From Streptomyces sp. A012304 (GTDB lineage: Bacteria > Actinomycetota > Actinomycetes > Streptomycetales > Streptomycetaceae), in contig NZ_BQUN01000006.1 in the NCBI RefSeq assembly GCF_026008495.1, positions 1 to 35,777 of the forward strand: 35,777 nt of DNA, written 5' to 3'. The position numbers and the translations under genes were made by a program. The notes under the pieces are model-generated. The model worked only from the letters and a program-made list of their open reading frames with translations, had not been told where the DNA came from and searched no databases. Shown piece by piece: positions 27,253 to 34,862 of this stretch. Each line of letters starts with the position of its first letter. Position 1 is the first letter of the stretch.

Positions 27253-27258
27253 ACCCTA
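27253..27258 (-). promoter_or_regulatory. Putative -10 (TAGGGT) of clpP1P2
   Basis: TAGGGT fits the Streptomyces housekeeping -10 (TAGRRT) and predicts a start near 27246 with an 85-90 base leader. The -35 region is poor (GATTCC at 18-base spacing), as expected for a promoter that needs an activator. Confidence 0.5.
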
Positions 27259-27296
27259 ACGCGCGGGTCCGTCCGGGGAATCCCGGAGAGGTGAGT

Positions 27297-27310
27297 GTTC
27301 GCCGGGGGCG
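27297..27310. promoter_or_regulatory. ClgR-type operator upstream of clpP1
   Basis: GTTCGC, 5 bases, GCG matches the operator described for ClgR, the activator of clp genes in Streptomyces. It would lie about 50-64 bases upstream of the predicted start, the usual place for an activator. A second GTTCGC half-site begins 16 bases away at 27313. Confidence 0.65.
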
Positions 27311-27338
27311 TAGTTCGCCGCACCCGTTCCGGTACGCC

Positions 27339-27374
27339 GACGGGCCCCGGGACTTTTACGTCCCGGGGCCCGTC
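27339..27374 (-). terminator. Terminator after tig
   Basis: A perfect 15-bp stem (27339-27353 with 27360-27374) with a 6-base loop TTTTAC starts 11 bases after the tig stop and separates it from the clpP1 promoter. Confidence 0.93.
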
Positions 27375-27384
27375 CGAAGGCTGC

Positions 27385-28791
27385 TTACGCCTCGTTCTTC
27401 TCCTCGGAGGCCTCGGCGGCCTCGGACGCCTCGGAGGTCTCAGCGGCCTCGGCGGCGGCCTCGTCCGACTCCTCGTCCTCGTCGTCCAGGTCGATGACCT
27501 CGCCGTTGGTGTCCTTCACCGTGGCGGACTCGACGACCGTGGCCAGGGCCTTGCCGCGGGCGACCTCGCCGACCAGGAGCGGAACCTGGCCGCCCTCGAC
27601 GACCGCCTGGGCGAACTGGTCGGGCGACATGCCGGAGGAGGCGGCACGGCGCATGAGGTGCTCGGTGAGCTCCTCCTGGTTGACGTTGAGCTTCTCGCGC
27701 TTGACCAGCTCGTCGAGGACGAACTGGGTCTTGATGCCCTTGACCGCGGCCTCGCGGGTCTCGGTCTCGAACTCCTCGGCGGTCTTGCCCTGGATCTCCA
27801 GGTACTTGTCGAGGGTCAGACCCATCTGGCCGAGCTGGTGGTGCTCCAGGTTGTGCTTGCGGGTGTTGATCTCGTCCTCGAGCAGCTTCTCGGGGACGGG
27901 CACCTCGACGAGCTCCAGCAGCTTCTCCAGGACGCGCTCCTGGGCCTGCGTGGCCTGGTCGTACTGCTTCATGTTGGTGAGGCGCTTGCGGCTGTCGGCC
28001 CGCAGCTCCTCCAGGGTGTCGAACTCGGAGGCGAGCTGCGCGAACTCGTCGTCCAGCTCGGGCAGTTCCCGCTTGGCGACCTGGGTGACCTTGACGGTGA
28101 CCTCGGCCTCCTTGCCGGCCGCGGAGCCGCCCTTGAGCTCGGAGGTGAAGGTGGCCTCGCCACCCGCCTCCAGGCCCTTCACGGCGTCGTCGATGCCGTC
28201 CAGCAGCTCACCGGAGCCGATGGTGTAGGAGACGCCCTCGGCGACGCCGTCCTCGAGGACCTCGCCGTCGACCTTGGCCTGGAGGTCGACCGTCACGACG
28301 TCGCCGTCCTCGGCGGCGCGCTCGACCGGGGAGGTCGAGGCGAAGCGCTCACGGAGCTGCTCGACGGACTTGTCGACGTCCTCGTCGGTGACCTCGATGG
28401 CGTCGACCTCGACCTCGATGGAGGAGAAGTCCTCGGGGAGCTCCAGGGCGGGGCGGACGTCGACCTCGGCGGTGAAGTTCAGCGTCTCGCCGTCCTTCAG
28501 CTCGGTGATGTCGACCTCGGGCTGGCCCAGGACGTCGATCTCGGCCTCGTTGACCGCCTCGGTGTAGAACTTCGGGAGCGCGTCGTTGACGGCCTCCTCC
28601 AGCACGGCACCGCGGCCGAACCGCTGGTCGATGACCCGGGCGGGGATCTTGCCCTTGCGGAAGCCCTTCACCGTGACCTGCTGGTTGATCTTCTTGTACG
28701 CCGCGTCGAGGCTGTCCTTGAGCTCCTCGAAGGGCACCTCGACAGTGAGCCGAACCCGGGTCGGGTTCAGGGTCTCCACGGCGCTCTTCAC
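27385..28791 (-). CDS. tig: Trigger factor
   Basis: A 468-residue ribosome-bound chaperone and peptidyl-prolyl isomerase. The N-terminal ribosome-binding signature is GFRKGKIP (43-50). A FKBP-type PPIase domain follows (about 155-240), then the helical arms that cradle nascent chains. The last 45 residues are very acidic and Ala/Glu/Ser-rich ([17 protein letters not shown]), longer than in E. coli (432 residues). The GTG at 28791 ([13 protein letters not shown]) has AAGGAG 8 bases upstream; in-frame codons further upstream belong to the leader. It lies next to clpP1P2, as in many bacteria. The 186-base gap upstream runs to a same-strand tRNA-Pro gene. Confidence 0.97.
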   Translation of the reverse strand: MKSAVETLNPTRVRLTVEVPFEELKDSLDAAYKKINQQVTVKGFRKGKIPARVIDQRFGRGAVLEEAVNDALPKFYTEAVNEAEIDVLGQPEVDITELKDGETLNFTAEVDVRPALELPEDFSSIEVEVDAIEVTDEDVDKSVEQLRERFASTSPVERAAEDGDVVTVDLQAKVDGEVLEDGVAEGVSYTIGSGELLDGIDDAVKGLEAGGEATFTSELKGGSAAGKEAEVTVKVTQVAKRELPELDDEFAQLASEFDTLEELRADSRKRLTNMKQYDQATQAQERVLEKLLELVEVPVPEKLLEDEINTRKHNLEHHQLGQMGLTLDKYLEIQGKTAEEFETETREAAVKGIKTQFVLDELVKREKLNVNQEELTEHLMRRAASSGMSPDQFAQAVVEGGQVPLLVGEVARGKALATVVESATVKDTNGEVIDLDDEDEESDEAAAEAAETSEASEAAEASEEKNEA

Positions 28792-28977
28792 GGTTCGGTC
28801 TCCTTGTGGCTGACTTCTTGGTTTTCGCCGGAGCCAGACAGGTCCGGCGATTCGCCGCCCGGGAGAGTTCGTAGGCCGAGTGGGCCGGGACACACGGGCG
28901 CGCAGCTTGCATAGTAACCGCAGCCGATGACCGGCCCAAAAGACGATCACCGGCGAGGCGCCCCGTGATCGCGCAGG

Positions 28978-29054
28978 TGGTCGGGGTGGCGGGATTTGAA
29001 CCCACGGCCTTCCGCTCCCAAAGCGGACGCGCTACCAAGCTGCGCCACACCCCG
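28978..29054 (-). tRNA. tRNA-Pro (anticodon TGG)
   Basis: A 77-base tRNA with genome-encoded CCA. The acceptor CGGGGTG pairs with CACCCCG, the D-arm region is GCGCAGCTTGGTAGCGC, the anticodon stem TCCGC/GCGGA holds the loop TTTGGGA (anticodon TGG), and the T-arm has GGTTCAAATCC. It reads proline CCA codons and by wobble others. A TACCCT at 29070-29075 could be its -10. It is upstream of tig on the same strand and divergent from tRNA-Gly. Confidence 0.97.
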
Positions 29055-29173
29055 TCTGGTGCGACACGTAGGGTACATGCCCGCAGGCCGCCGGACCGCC
29101 GCATTCACCGAGCGTGCGGACGGGCGGGGCACCCGGGACGAAACGGGGTGTGCGGCGGAGGGGGCCGACCCGC

Positions 29174-29179
29174 TAGGAT
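29174..29179 (+). promoter_or_regulatory. Putative -10 (TAGGAT) of tRNA-Gly
   Basis: TAGGAT matches TAGRRT and would start transcription about 34 bases before the mature tRNA-Gly. No clear -35 is seen. Confidence 0.5.
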
Positions 29180-29219
29180 GCCTTCGGTGCCGCGGTCGTC
29201 CGACCTGCGGCGCGCCTGT

Positions 29220-29293
29220 GCGGGCGTAGCTCAATGGTAGAGCCCCAGTCTTCCAAACTGGCTACGCGGGTTCGATTCCCGTCGCCCGCTCCA
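29220..29293 (+). tRNA. tRNA-Gly (anticodon TCC)
   Basis: A 74-base tRNA with encoded CCA. The acceptor GCGGGCG pairs with CGCCCGC, the discriminator is T, the D-arm is GCTCAATGGTAGAGC, the anticodon stem CCAGT/ACTGG holds the loop CTTCCAA (anticodon TCC), and the T-arm has GGTTCGATTCC. It decodes GGA and GGG. Divergent from tRNA-Pro with 165 bases between; a GNAT gene follows. Confidence 0.97.
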
Positions 29294-29387
29294 GCATGGC
29301 TCAGGCCCAGGTACGAGGGTGTTCACCCGGTTCCTGGGCCTGAGTCGTTCCAGGGGGCGGAGCGGCCTCCGGGAGAGAGGAGCCGTG

Positions 29388-29951
29388 GTGGGACCGGTGA
29401 CCGTGCGTCCCTTCGAGGCGGCCGACCTGCCCGGTGCCGCCAGGGCGCTGATCGAGGTGTACGAGACCGACGGCTATCCGGTCGAGGGGGTCGACGACCC
29501 GGAGGCGTGGCTGAGGTCGGAGCATGTGTCGGCCGCCTGGGTGGCCGAGACGGGTGGGGACGTCGTCGGGCACGTCGCGATCATGCGCCCGCAGGGTGAG
29601 GACGCGGTCTCCCTGTGGGCCGGACAGAACGGCGAGGACGGCGAGGACGGCGAGGACCGCGAGGACCGCGAGGACCGCGAGAACGAGGTTGACGCGCGGG
29701 TCGCGGTCCTGGCCCGGCTGTTCGTGATCGACGCGGCGCGGGGGCGGGCCACGGGCAGACGGCTCGTCGAGGCGGCCATGGACCATGCCCGCGCCCACGG
29801 TCTCCGTCTGGTCCTCGACGTCATGGCGAAGGACGCCGCCGCGATCCGGCTCTACGAACGCCTGGGGTGGCGCAGGACCGGCGAGTGCACCCACCACTTC
29901 GGAGCCGGGCGGAGCACCCCGGCCCTGTGCTTCGTCGCGCCCGAGGGCTGA
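29388..29951 (+). CDS. GNAT family N-acetyltransferase with an acidic repeat insert
   Basis: A 187-residue GNAT acetyltransferase that would move an acetyl group from acetyl-CoA to an unidentified amine. The start VTVRPFEAADLPGAARAL is a typical GNAT beginning. The acetyl-CoA pyrophosphate loop is ARGRATGRRLVEAAMDHAR (about 117-135), followed by LVLDVMAKDAAAIRLYERLGWRRTG. Between about residues 80 and 100, just before beta-4, an in-frame 9-bp tandem repeat inserts (G/R)ED six times, forming a charged loop. Of several GTG codons, the one at 29388 is chosen because AGGAG lies 5 bases upstream. It starts 95 bases after tRNA-Gly and may share its transcript. Confidence 0.85.
   Translation: MGPVTVRPFEAADLPGAARALIEVYETDGYPVEGVDDPEAWLRSEHVSAAWVAETGGDVVGHVAIMRPQGEDAVSLWAGQNGEDGEDGEDREDREDRENEVDARVAVLARLFVIDAARGRATGRRLVEAAMDHARAHGLRLVLDVMAKDAAAIRLYERLGWRRTGECTHHFGAGRSTPALCFVAPEG
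29631..29684 (+). repeat. 9-bp in-frame tandem repeat in the GNAT gene
   Basis: Six units of (G/C)GCGAGGAC (three GGCGAGGAC, two CGCGAGGAC, one CGCGAGAAC) encode GED GED GED RED RED REN. The 9-base unit keeps frame, so copy number can vary without breaking the protein. Confidence 0.92.
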
Positions 29952-30004
29952 GCTCTCAGACGAATCTGCTCACACCGGAGGACGGCAGCGGGCGGTCGGG
30001 GGCG

Positions 30005-30199
30005 TCAGAAGCTGATCGAGTTGATCGTTTCGGCGAGCGAGTTCATAAAGCGGTTGATCGACGGGGCCATGCCGGTGGAGGCGAGGAAGAAGCCGAAGAG
30101 GACGGCGACGATGGCCGGGCCGGCCTTGATCGACCCGCCGCGGATCATCACGACCAGGATGATCGCCAACAGCAGCACCACTGACAGTGAAATGGCCAC
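30005..30199 (-). CDS. Small hydrophobic membrane protein (64 residues)
   Basis: A 64-residue protein with two hydrophobic segments, at about 3-19 (ISLSVVLLLAIILVVMI) and 27-43 (AGPAIVAVLFGFFLAST), joined by RGGSIK. The tail (APSINRFMNSLAETINSISF) is amphipathic. The GTG start at 30199 has only a weak GATGAG ribosome site. The composition and third-base GC bias support real coding, but I recognise no family or function. It lies convergent to the GNAT gene, 53 bases away, and divergent from the acyltransferase across a 411-base gap. Confidence 0.75.
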   Translation of the reverse strand: MAISLSVVLLLAIILVVMIRGGSIKAGPAIVAVLFGFFLASTGMAPSINRFMNSLAETINSISF

Positions 30200-30610
30200 A
30201 ACTCATCACACACCCTCGGTCGGTCCGCTCTGCCGGCCCGGAGGCGCACCCCGCGCACCCCGCCCGAGACCATCGTGCCACCAACCCGGCCCGGCTATGC
30301 GGCCCGTGAGGCATTCACCACGGCAACTGTCCGTCACCGGCGCGCCCGTACCGATCTCGAATCCCCACTCCCCGACGAATTCCGGGACTCGCTCTCCATC
30401 GAAATTCACAACTGCCGTACAGGGAATTCGAATTGTGGCCACAGGCACGTCAACAGCACCCCCACAACCGGCGTTATGCACCTTTTAGTCGGGATGAATC
30501 ATGACATCCAGGGCGACGGAAGGACACTCAACTCCGGTAAATGCAGGAATGGCAGCGCTATGACATGCGGTGTTTTACGTATCGCCACAGACGACGCTAG
30601 GGTGCCTCAG
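30200..30610. other. 411-base intergenic region with palindromes
   Basis: No convincing gene is seen. The region is less GC-rich than its surroundings. It holds an inverted repeat CGAATTCC (30376-30383) / GGAATTCG (30423-30430), related CGAAATTC and GAATTCGAATT elements, and a perfect palindrome TGTGGCCACA (30434-30443). It ends with a -10 box for the acyltransferase. The palindromes are candidate operators; the stretch may also contain an unrecognised small RNA. Confidence 0.5.
30598..30603 (+). promoter_or_regulatory. -10 box of a likely leaderless acyltransferase message
   Basis: TAGGGT fits TAGRRT exactly and ends 7 bases before the ATG at 30611, so transcription should begin on or beside the start codon. 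A TTTACG lies 18 bases upstream as a possible -35. Confidence 0.55.
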
Positions 30611-31759
30611 ATGTTCCACGCCGCTTCGTCTCTCGTGCCGAGTCCGCGCTCACCCAAGAGCCAGAAAGATCAGCACCTTCCGTCACAGGACAGACCGTCC
30701 CAGCGGCGTGACGCGTTCTTCGACAACGCCAAGTACCTGGCGATCGTGCTGGTGGCCCTGGGCCACGCCTGGGAGCCGCTGAAGGGCGACAGCCGGGTGC
30801 TCACGGCGGCCTACGTACTCGTGTACACGTTCCACATGCCGGCCTTCATCGTCATCTCCGGCTACTTCTCGCGCAGCTTCGACGGCAGTCCCGGCAAGCT
30901 GAAGCGGCTGGTGACGGGCATCGTCGTGCCGTACGTCGTCTTCGAGACCGCGTACCCGCTGCTGAAGACGTACGTCGACGGCGCCCCCCAGGACATCAGC
31001 CTGCTCGACCCCTACTACCTCACCTGGTTCCTGTGCGCGCTGCTCATCTGGCGGCTGACCACCCCCTTCTGGAAGCTGGTCCGGTATCCGCTGCCGCTCG
31101 CGCTGGGCATCGCCATGGCGGCGTCCGCCACCCCGAACATCGGTGACGACCTGGACCTCCAGCGCGTCCTGCAGTTCCTGCCGTTCTTCGTGCTGGGGCT
31201 GCATCTGAAGCCGGAGCAGTTCCGGCTGGTGCGCCGGCGCTCGGTCCGGATCGCGGCCGTGCCGGTGTTCGCCTTCGCGCTGGCCTTCTCCTGGTGGGCG
31301 GTGCCGCGGATGAACAGCGGATGGCTCTACCACCGCAACTCCGCGCAGGAACTGGGCGTCCCGTGGTGGGTCGGTCCCGTCATGCAGCTCGCCCTGTTCG
31401 GCTGCTCCCTGCTGCTGACCGCCTGCTTCCTCTCCTGGGTGCCGGGCCGCCGGATGTGGTTCACCGCGCTCGGCGCGGGCACGCTCTACGGCTATCTGAT
31501 GCACGGCCTGGTGCTCAAGGCCGCCGACTACCGCGGCTTCTTCGACCACCCGGCGCTGCACCGCCCGCTCGGGGAGATCGCCGTCAGCGTCGCGGCGGCC
31601 GCGCTCGTCACCCTGTTGTGCAGCGGGCCCGTGCGGCGGATGTTTCGGTGCGTGGTGGAACCGAGGATGGAGTGGGCCTTCAAGCGGGACGCGGCCCAGC
31701 TCGCCCGGGAGCGGGAGACACGGCCGACGTCGCGGGAGCGAGAGAAGGTCGGCGCCTAG
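30611..31759 (+). CDS. Membrane acyltransferase (acyltransferase 3 / COG3594-like)
   Basis: A 382-residue polytopic membrane protein of the acyltransferase 3 superfamily, closest in look to the fucose 4-O-acetylase (NolL/COG3594) group. After a polar N-terminus, the first helix contains FFDNAKYLAIVLVALGHAW (about 36-54), with His52 as the likely catalytic residue. FHMPAFIVISGYFSRSF follows, typical of the family. About ten hydrophobic segments extend to residue 340, and a basic cytoplasmic tail (RERETRPTSREREKVGA) ends the protein. These enzymes acylate extracellular sugars or lipids; the substrate here is unknown. The ATG at 30611 has no Shine-Dalgarno and follows a -10 by 7 bases. Its stop shares the palindrome CTAG with the convergent HD gene. 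Confidence 0.87.
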   Translation: MFHAASSLVPSPRSPKSQKDQHLPSQDRPSQRRDAFFDNAKYLAIVLVALGHAWEPLKGDSRVLTAAYVLVYTFHMPAFIVISGYFSRSFDGSPGKLKRLVTGIVVPYVVFETAYPLLKTYVDGAPQDISLLDPYYLTWFLCALLIWRLTTPFWKLVRYPLPLALGIAMAASATPNIGDDLDLQRVLQFLPFFVLGLHLKPEQFRLVRRRSVRIAAVPVFAFALAFSWWAVPRMNSGWLYHRNSAQELGVPWWVGPVMQLALFGCSLLLTACFLSWVPGRRMWFTALGAGTLYGYLMHGLVLKAADYRGFFDHPALHRPLGEIAVSVAAAALVTLLCSGPVRRMFRCVVEPRMEWAFKRDAAQLARERETRPTSREREKVGA

Positions 31760-32205
31760 GCTCGCTCGGGGCCGAGGCCGAGGAGGGCGCGCATCCGGGC
31801 GTACTTTTCGGTCAGGCGGGTGCGGGTCGGCTCGTCCAGGACGGCCAGGCGGGCCGGGTTCGCGTTGTGCGCCATGTCCGCCTCCTTCACCAGCAGCGCG
31901 CCCGGCGTCGCGAGGATGCGCCCCGCGTACGCCTCCGGCGCCTCCCCGGCCCGCTTGGTGACCGCCAGGACGATGGCCCGCGTACGGTCGCTCACATCGG
32001 CCTCGCGCAGCCAGGTCTCGGAGAGGGCGTCGTCCTCCACGGCGTCGTGCAGCCAGGCGGCCGCGATCTGGTCGGGGTCGCCGCCCCGGGCCCGTACGCC
32101 CTCCGCGACCGCCTGGAGGTGCTCGGCGTAGGGGCGGCCCGCCTTGTCGGTCTGGCCGGCGTGGGCGGCGCGGGCGAGCGCTTCGATCTCGGCGAGGGTG
32201 AGCAC
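31756..32205 (-). CDS. HD domain protein (phosphohydrolase-like)
   Basis: A 149-residue soluble protein with the HD metal-dependent phosphohydrolase signature, resembling the stand-alone HD domain of the RelA/SpoT type. Metal ligands appear as His29 (RPYAEHLQAV), His53-Asp54 (AAWLHDAVEDD) and an Asp in KEADMAHN (about 112). Such small proteins hydrolyse nucleotides or (p)ppGpp; the substrate cannot be told from sequence. The GTG at 32205 (VLTLAEIEALARAAH) is chosen because AAAGG lies 7 bases upstream; the longer frame from 32262 adds a proline-rich piece overlapping the end of the next gene. It is downstream of the SpoIIE-type phosphatase, 19 bases away, and likely co-transcribed with it. Its stop overlaps the convergent acyltransferase stop. 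Confidence 0.87.
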   Translation of the reverse strand: MLTLAEIEALARAAHAGQTDKAGRPYAEHLQAVAEGVRARGGDPDQIAAAWLHDAVEDDALSETWLREADVSDRTRAIVLAVTKRAGEAPEAYAGRILATPGALLVKEADMAHNANPARLAVLDEPTRTRLTEKYARMRALLGLGPERA

Positions 32206-32224
32206 GCGGCTGCCTTTCGGAGGG

Positions 32225-33409
32225 TCAGCGGACCAGGGCCGCCTGGGCGGTGGCGCCCTCACGGCAGATCAGCAGCAGGGCACGGTCGTCGTTGACGTCC
32301 TTGGCGACCGCCTCGATCAGGTGCCAGGCGGCGCCCTGGAAGCCGCCGGCGACATAGCGGTCGGCCTCGCCGGTGAGACGGTCGATGCCCTCGACGATGT
32401 CCCGGTCGGACGTCTCCACCAGGCCGTCGGTGAACAGCATCAGCACGTCGCCGGGGCGCAGGGAGCCCTTCACCGGGTCGAACTGGGCGCCCTCGTACAC
32501 GCCGAGCAGCGGGCCCTCGGCGGCCTTCTCCTCCCAGCGGCCGCTGCCCGCGCTGAGCTGGAGGCCCGGCGGGTGCCCGGCGGAGTACAGCTCGTAGTCG
32601 CCGGAGTCCAGGTCCAGGACCAGGTGGATGGAGGTCGCGAAGCCCTCGTCCCAGTCCTGGCGCAGCAGGTAGCCGTTGGCGGCGGGCAGGAAGGCGTGCG
32701 GGGGCAGGCTGCCGAGGAGACCGCCGAAGGCACCGGACAGCAGCAGGGCGCGGGAGCCGGCGTCCATGCCCTTGCCGGAGACGTCGGTGAGGACGACCTC
32801 CAGGGTGCGGCCGCCGTTGGTGCGGGCCGCGACGACGAAGTCACCGGAGAACGACTGGCCGCCGGCCGGCCGCAGCGCCATCTCACGGTGCCAGCCCTGC
32901 GGCAGCGTGGGCAACTTGCTCTGCACCCGGATGCGTTCGCGCAGGTCGAAGAGCATGGTGCCGCCGCGCCGCCAGGGCACGCCGACCCGGCTGCGGAACT
33001 GGGCGATGAGGAGGCCGAAGAAGCCGCAGGCGGCGACCACCAGGACCACACCCGGGGTGACCCGCGACGGGCCCTCGGTGTACGGGCCGAGCCGCACCGA
33101 CTCCACGATGAGCGCCGTGGCCGCCGCGGCGTACAGGCCGAGCAGGCTCGCCGGGCGCAGCAGCAGACCGCCGGCCACGATCGGCAGGACCAGTGCGGCC
33201 GGAGAGCACCACACCGGGTTGGCGAGCGTGGTGACCGCGATGAGCGGGACGGTGAGCAGCAGTCCGGCCAGCGCGATCCAGTCCGAACCGTCGCCGCGGA
33301 AGTAGTCCACGGCGCTTTTGCGCACGCCGGTGCGGACCCGGTGCATCAGATGCTTCAACCGGGCCGTCAACGTCTCGGCTTCCGCGCGCCGCTGTCGTCC
33401 TGCTGCCAT
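32225..33409 (-). CDS. Membrane PP2C-type (SpoIIE-like) serine/threonine phosphatase
   Basis: A 394-residue protein: a cytoplasmic N-terminus, about four membrane segments (45-63, 68-86, 88-104, 119-138), then a SpoIIE-type PP2C phosphatase domain (about 165-390). Metal-binding residues are Asp190 (SFSGDF) and Asp209 (LTDVSGKG), with later family motifs YSAGHPPGL, VLMLFTDGLVE and VNDDRALLLI. Streptomyces has many such phosphatases; they usually dephosphorylate anti-anti-sigma factors to release a sigma factor. No PAS or GAF sensor is present, so the membrane part may sense the signal (inference). The ATG at 33409 has a poor ribosome site, and TAGGGT (33419-33424) ends 9 bases before it, suggesting a nearly leaderless message. 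The HD gene follows. Confidence 0.92.
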   Translation of the reverse strand: MAAGRQRRAEAETLTARLKHLMHRVRTGVRKSAVDYFRGDGSDWIALAGLLLTVPLIAVTTLANPVWCSPAALVLPIVAGGLLLRPASLLGLYAAAATALIVESVRLGPYTEGPSRVTPGVVLVVAACGFFGLLIAQFRSRVGVPWRRGGTMLFDLRERIRVQSKLPTLPQGWHREMALRPAGGQSFSGDFVVAARTNGGRTLEVVLTDVSGKGMDAGSRALLLSGAFGGLLGSLPPHAFLPAANGYLLRQDWDEGFATSIHLVLDLDSGDYELYSAGHPPGLQLSAGSGRWEEKAAEGPLLGVYEGAQFDPVKGSLRPGDVLMLFTDGLVETSDRDIVEGIDRLTGEADRYVAGGFQGAAWHLIEAVAKDVNDDRALLLICREGATAQAALVR

Positions 33410-33418
33410 TAGTTCGGG

Positions 33419-33424
33419 ACCCTA
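33419..33424 (-). promoter_or_regulatory. Putative -10 (TAGGGT) of the phosphatase gene
   Basis: TAGGGT on the minus strand ends 9 bases before the ATG at 33409, giving a leader of only two or three bases. No strong -35 is present. Confidence 0.4.
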
Positions 33425-33572
33425 TCCATCCAACCCACCGCTTGGCACGGGAGGTCCCACTTGTCCCCCGTCCGAGGTTCAACTTCACAGTGAACGTCAC
33501 GGAAAGCGCTCGCGCGGCACAGAGGGAGAAATTCCCTGGCTCGTCCCGCATTGGGCTGCTAGGCATGGATCC

Positions 33573-34838
33573 ATGACGACTGAGGCGATGGGCCGCACCG
33601 GGTCTCCGGCGGCCGACCTGCGGATATTACGGCCGGACGACTGGGACAGGTGGTACGAGACCCTGCTGCGGGCCTTCGGCGGGGTCGGCGAGACGGCGGA
33701 GGAGGGCGCGCTGTGGAAGGAACTGACCCGGTGCGAGCGCTCCCTCGGGGTGTGGGACGGGGACGATCCGGTGGGCACCGCCGGGGCGTTCGACTTCCGG
33801 CTGACGGTGCCCGGCGGGGCGTCGGTGCCGGCCGCGGGCGTCACCATGGTCGGTGTGCTCGCCACGCACCGGCGGCGCGGGCTGCTGACGGCGATGATGC
33901 GGCGGCAGTTGGACGACATACGCGCGTGGGGCGAGCCGCTGGCCGTCCTCACCGCCTCCGAGCCCGCCATCTACGGGCGGTTCGGGTACGGCGCGGCGAC
34001 GTTCGCGCTGCACGGCGAGATCGACACCGGGCGGGTCCGGCTGTCCGTCCCGGAGGGGACGGACGACGTACGGCTGCGGTACGCCGATCCCGTGGACGCC
34101 CTCGGGTCGTGCGAGGCGGTGTACGCGCGGACCGTGCCGCTGCGGCCGGGGATGCTGGCGCGGCGGCCGGGGTGGGAGCGGGTCTGGGTGCTGGATCCCG
34201 AGAGCGGGCGGGACGGGGCGTCGCCCTTGCAGTGCGTGGTCGCCGCGCGGGACGGGGAGGTCGTCGGGTACGCCCGCTTCCGGGTCAGGCCGCAGTGGAC
34301 GGACTCCGGGCACAACGGGCAGGTGCGGTTGCAGGATCTGGCCGCGGTGGAGCCGGCGGCGGAGGCGGCGCTGTGGCGGTTCCTGTTCGGTATCGACCTC
34401 ACCAGCTCGCTGACGGTGCGGGGGCGGCCCCTCGACGAGGGCTGGCAGCATCTCGTCTCCGACATCCGGCGGTGTCGACTGCGGGTGCGGGACGGGCTGT
34501 ACGTGCGGCTGGTGGACGTCGGCGCGGCGCTGGAGGCGCGGACGTACCCGGCGCCGGTGGATGTGGTGCTGGAGGTCGAGGACGCCTTCTGCCCGTGGAA
34601 CGCGGGGCGCTGGCGGCTGACCGGGGACGCCAAGGGGGCGAGCTGCGCGCGTACGACGGACTCGGCCGATCTGGCCCTGTCGGTACGGGAGTTGGGGGCG
34701 GCGTATCTCGGGGGTGTGAGCCTCGGGTCGCTCGCGGCGGCCGGGCTGGTGCGGGAGCTGCGGCGGGGGGCGTTGGCTGAGGCGTCGGTGGGGTTCGGGG
34801 CGGGGGTGGCGGCGGCGTGGATGCCGCATGGGTTCTGA
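33573..34838 (+). CDS. Eis-like GNAT N-acetyltransferase with a TTA codon
   Basis: A 421-residue protein of the Eis family (mycobacterial enhanced intracellular survival type), which acetylates amines such as aminoglycosides or protein lysines. The N-terminal GNAT domain has VTMVGVLATHRRRGLLTAMM with the CoA loop R100-R102-G103. TASEPAIYGRFGYG follows, containing Tyr134, equivalent to the general acid Tyr of Eis. A second GNAT-like domain (about 160-300) and a sterol-carrier-like C-terminal domain follow. The last residue is Phe, as in Eis, whose terminal carboxylate serves the active site. The start is the ATG at 33573, with only a weak AGG upstream. Codon 19 is TTA (33627-33629), the only in-frame TTA I found in the window, so full expression probably needs the bldA tRNA. 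It is convergent with the glycosylase gene, 24 bases away. Confidence 0.9.
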   Translation: MTTEAMGRTGSPAADLRILRPDDWDRWYETLLRAFGGVGETAEEGALWKELTRCERSLGVWDGDDPVGTAGAFDFRLTVPGGASVPAAGVTMVGVLATHRRRGLLTAMMRRQLDDIRAWGEPLAVLTASEPAIYGRFGYGAATFALHGEIDTGRVRLSVPEGTDDVRLRYADPVDALGSCEAVYARTVPLRPGMLARRPGWERVWVLDPESGRDGASPLQCVVAARDGEVVGYARFRVRPQWTDSGHNGQVRLQDLAAVEPAAEAALWRFLFGIDLTSSLTVRGRPLDEGWQHLVSDIRRCRLRVRDGLYVRLVDVGAALEARTYPAPVDVVLEVEDAFCPWNAGRWRLTGDAKGASCARTTDSADLALSVRELGAAYLGGVSLGSLAAAGLVRELRRGALAEASVGFGAGVAAAWMPHGF

Positions 34839-34862
34839 GGGGGGGTCGCTCTTCCCGGTCCG

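Noticed and set aside
29301..29897. Minus-strand frame with repeated VLA residues opposite the GNAT gene
   Set aside because: The hydrophobic repeat is the reverse complement of the 9-bp acidic repeat; the GNAT motifs on the plus strand are clear.
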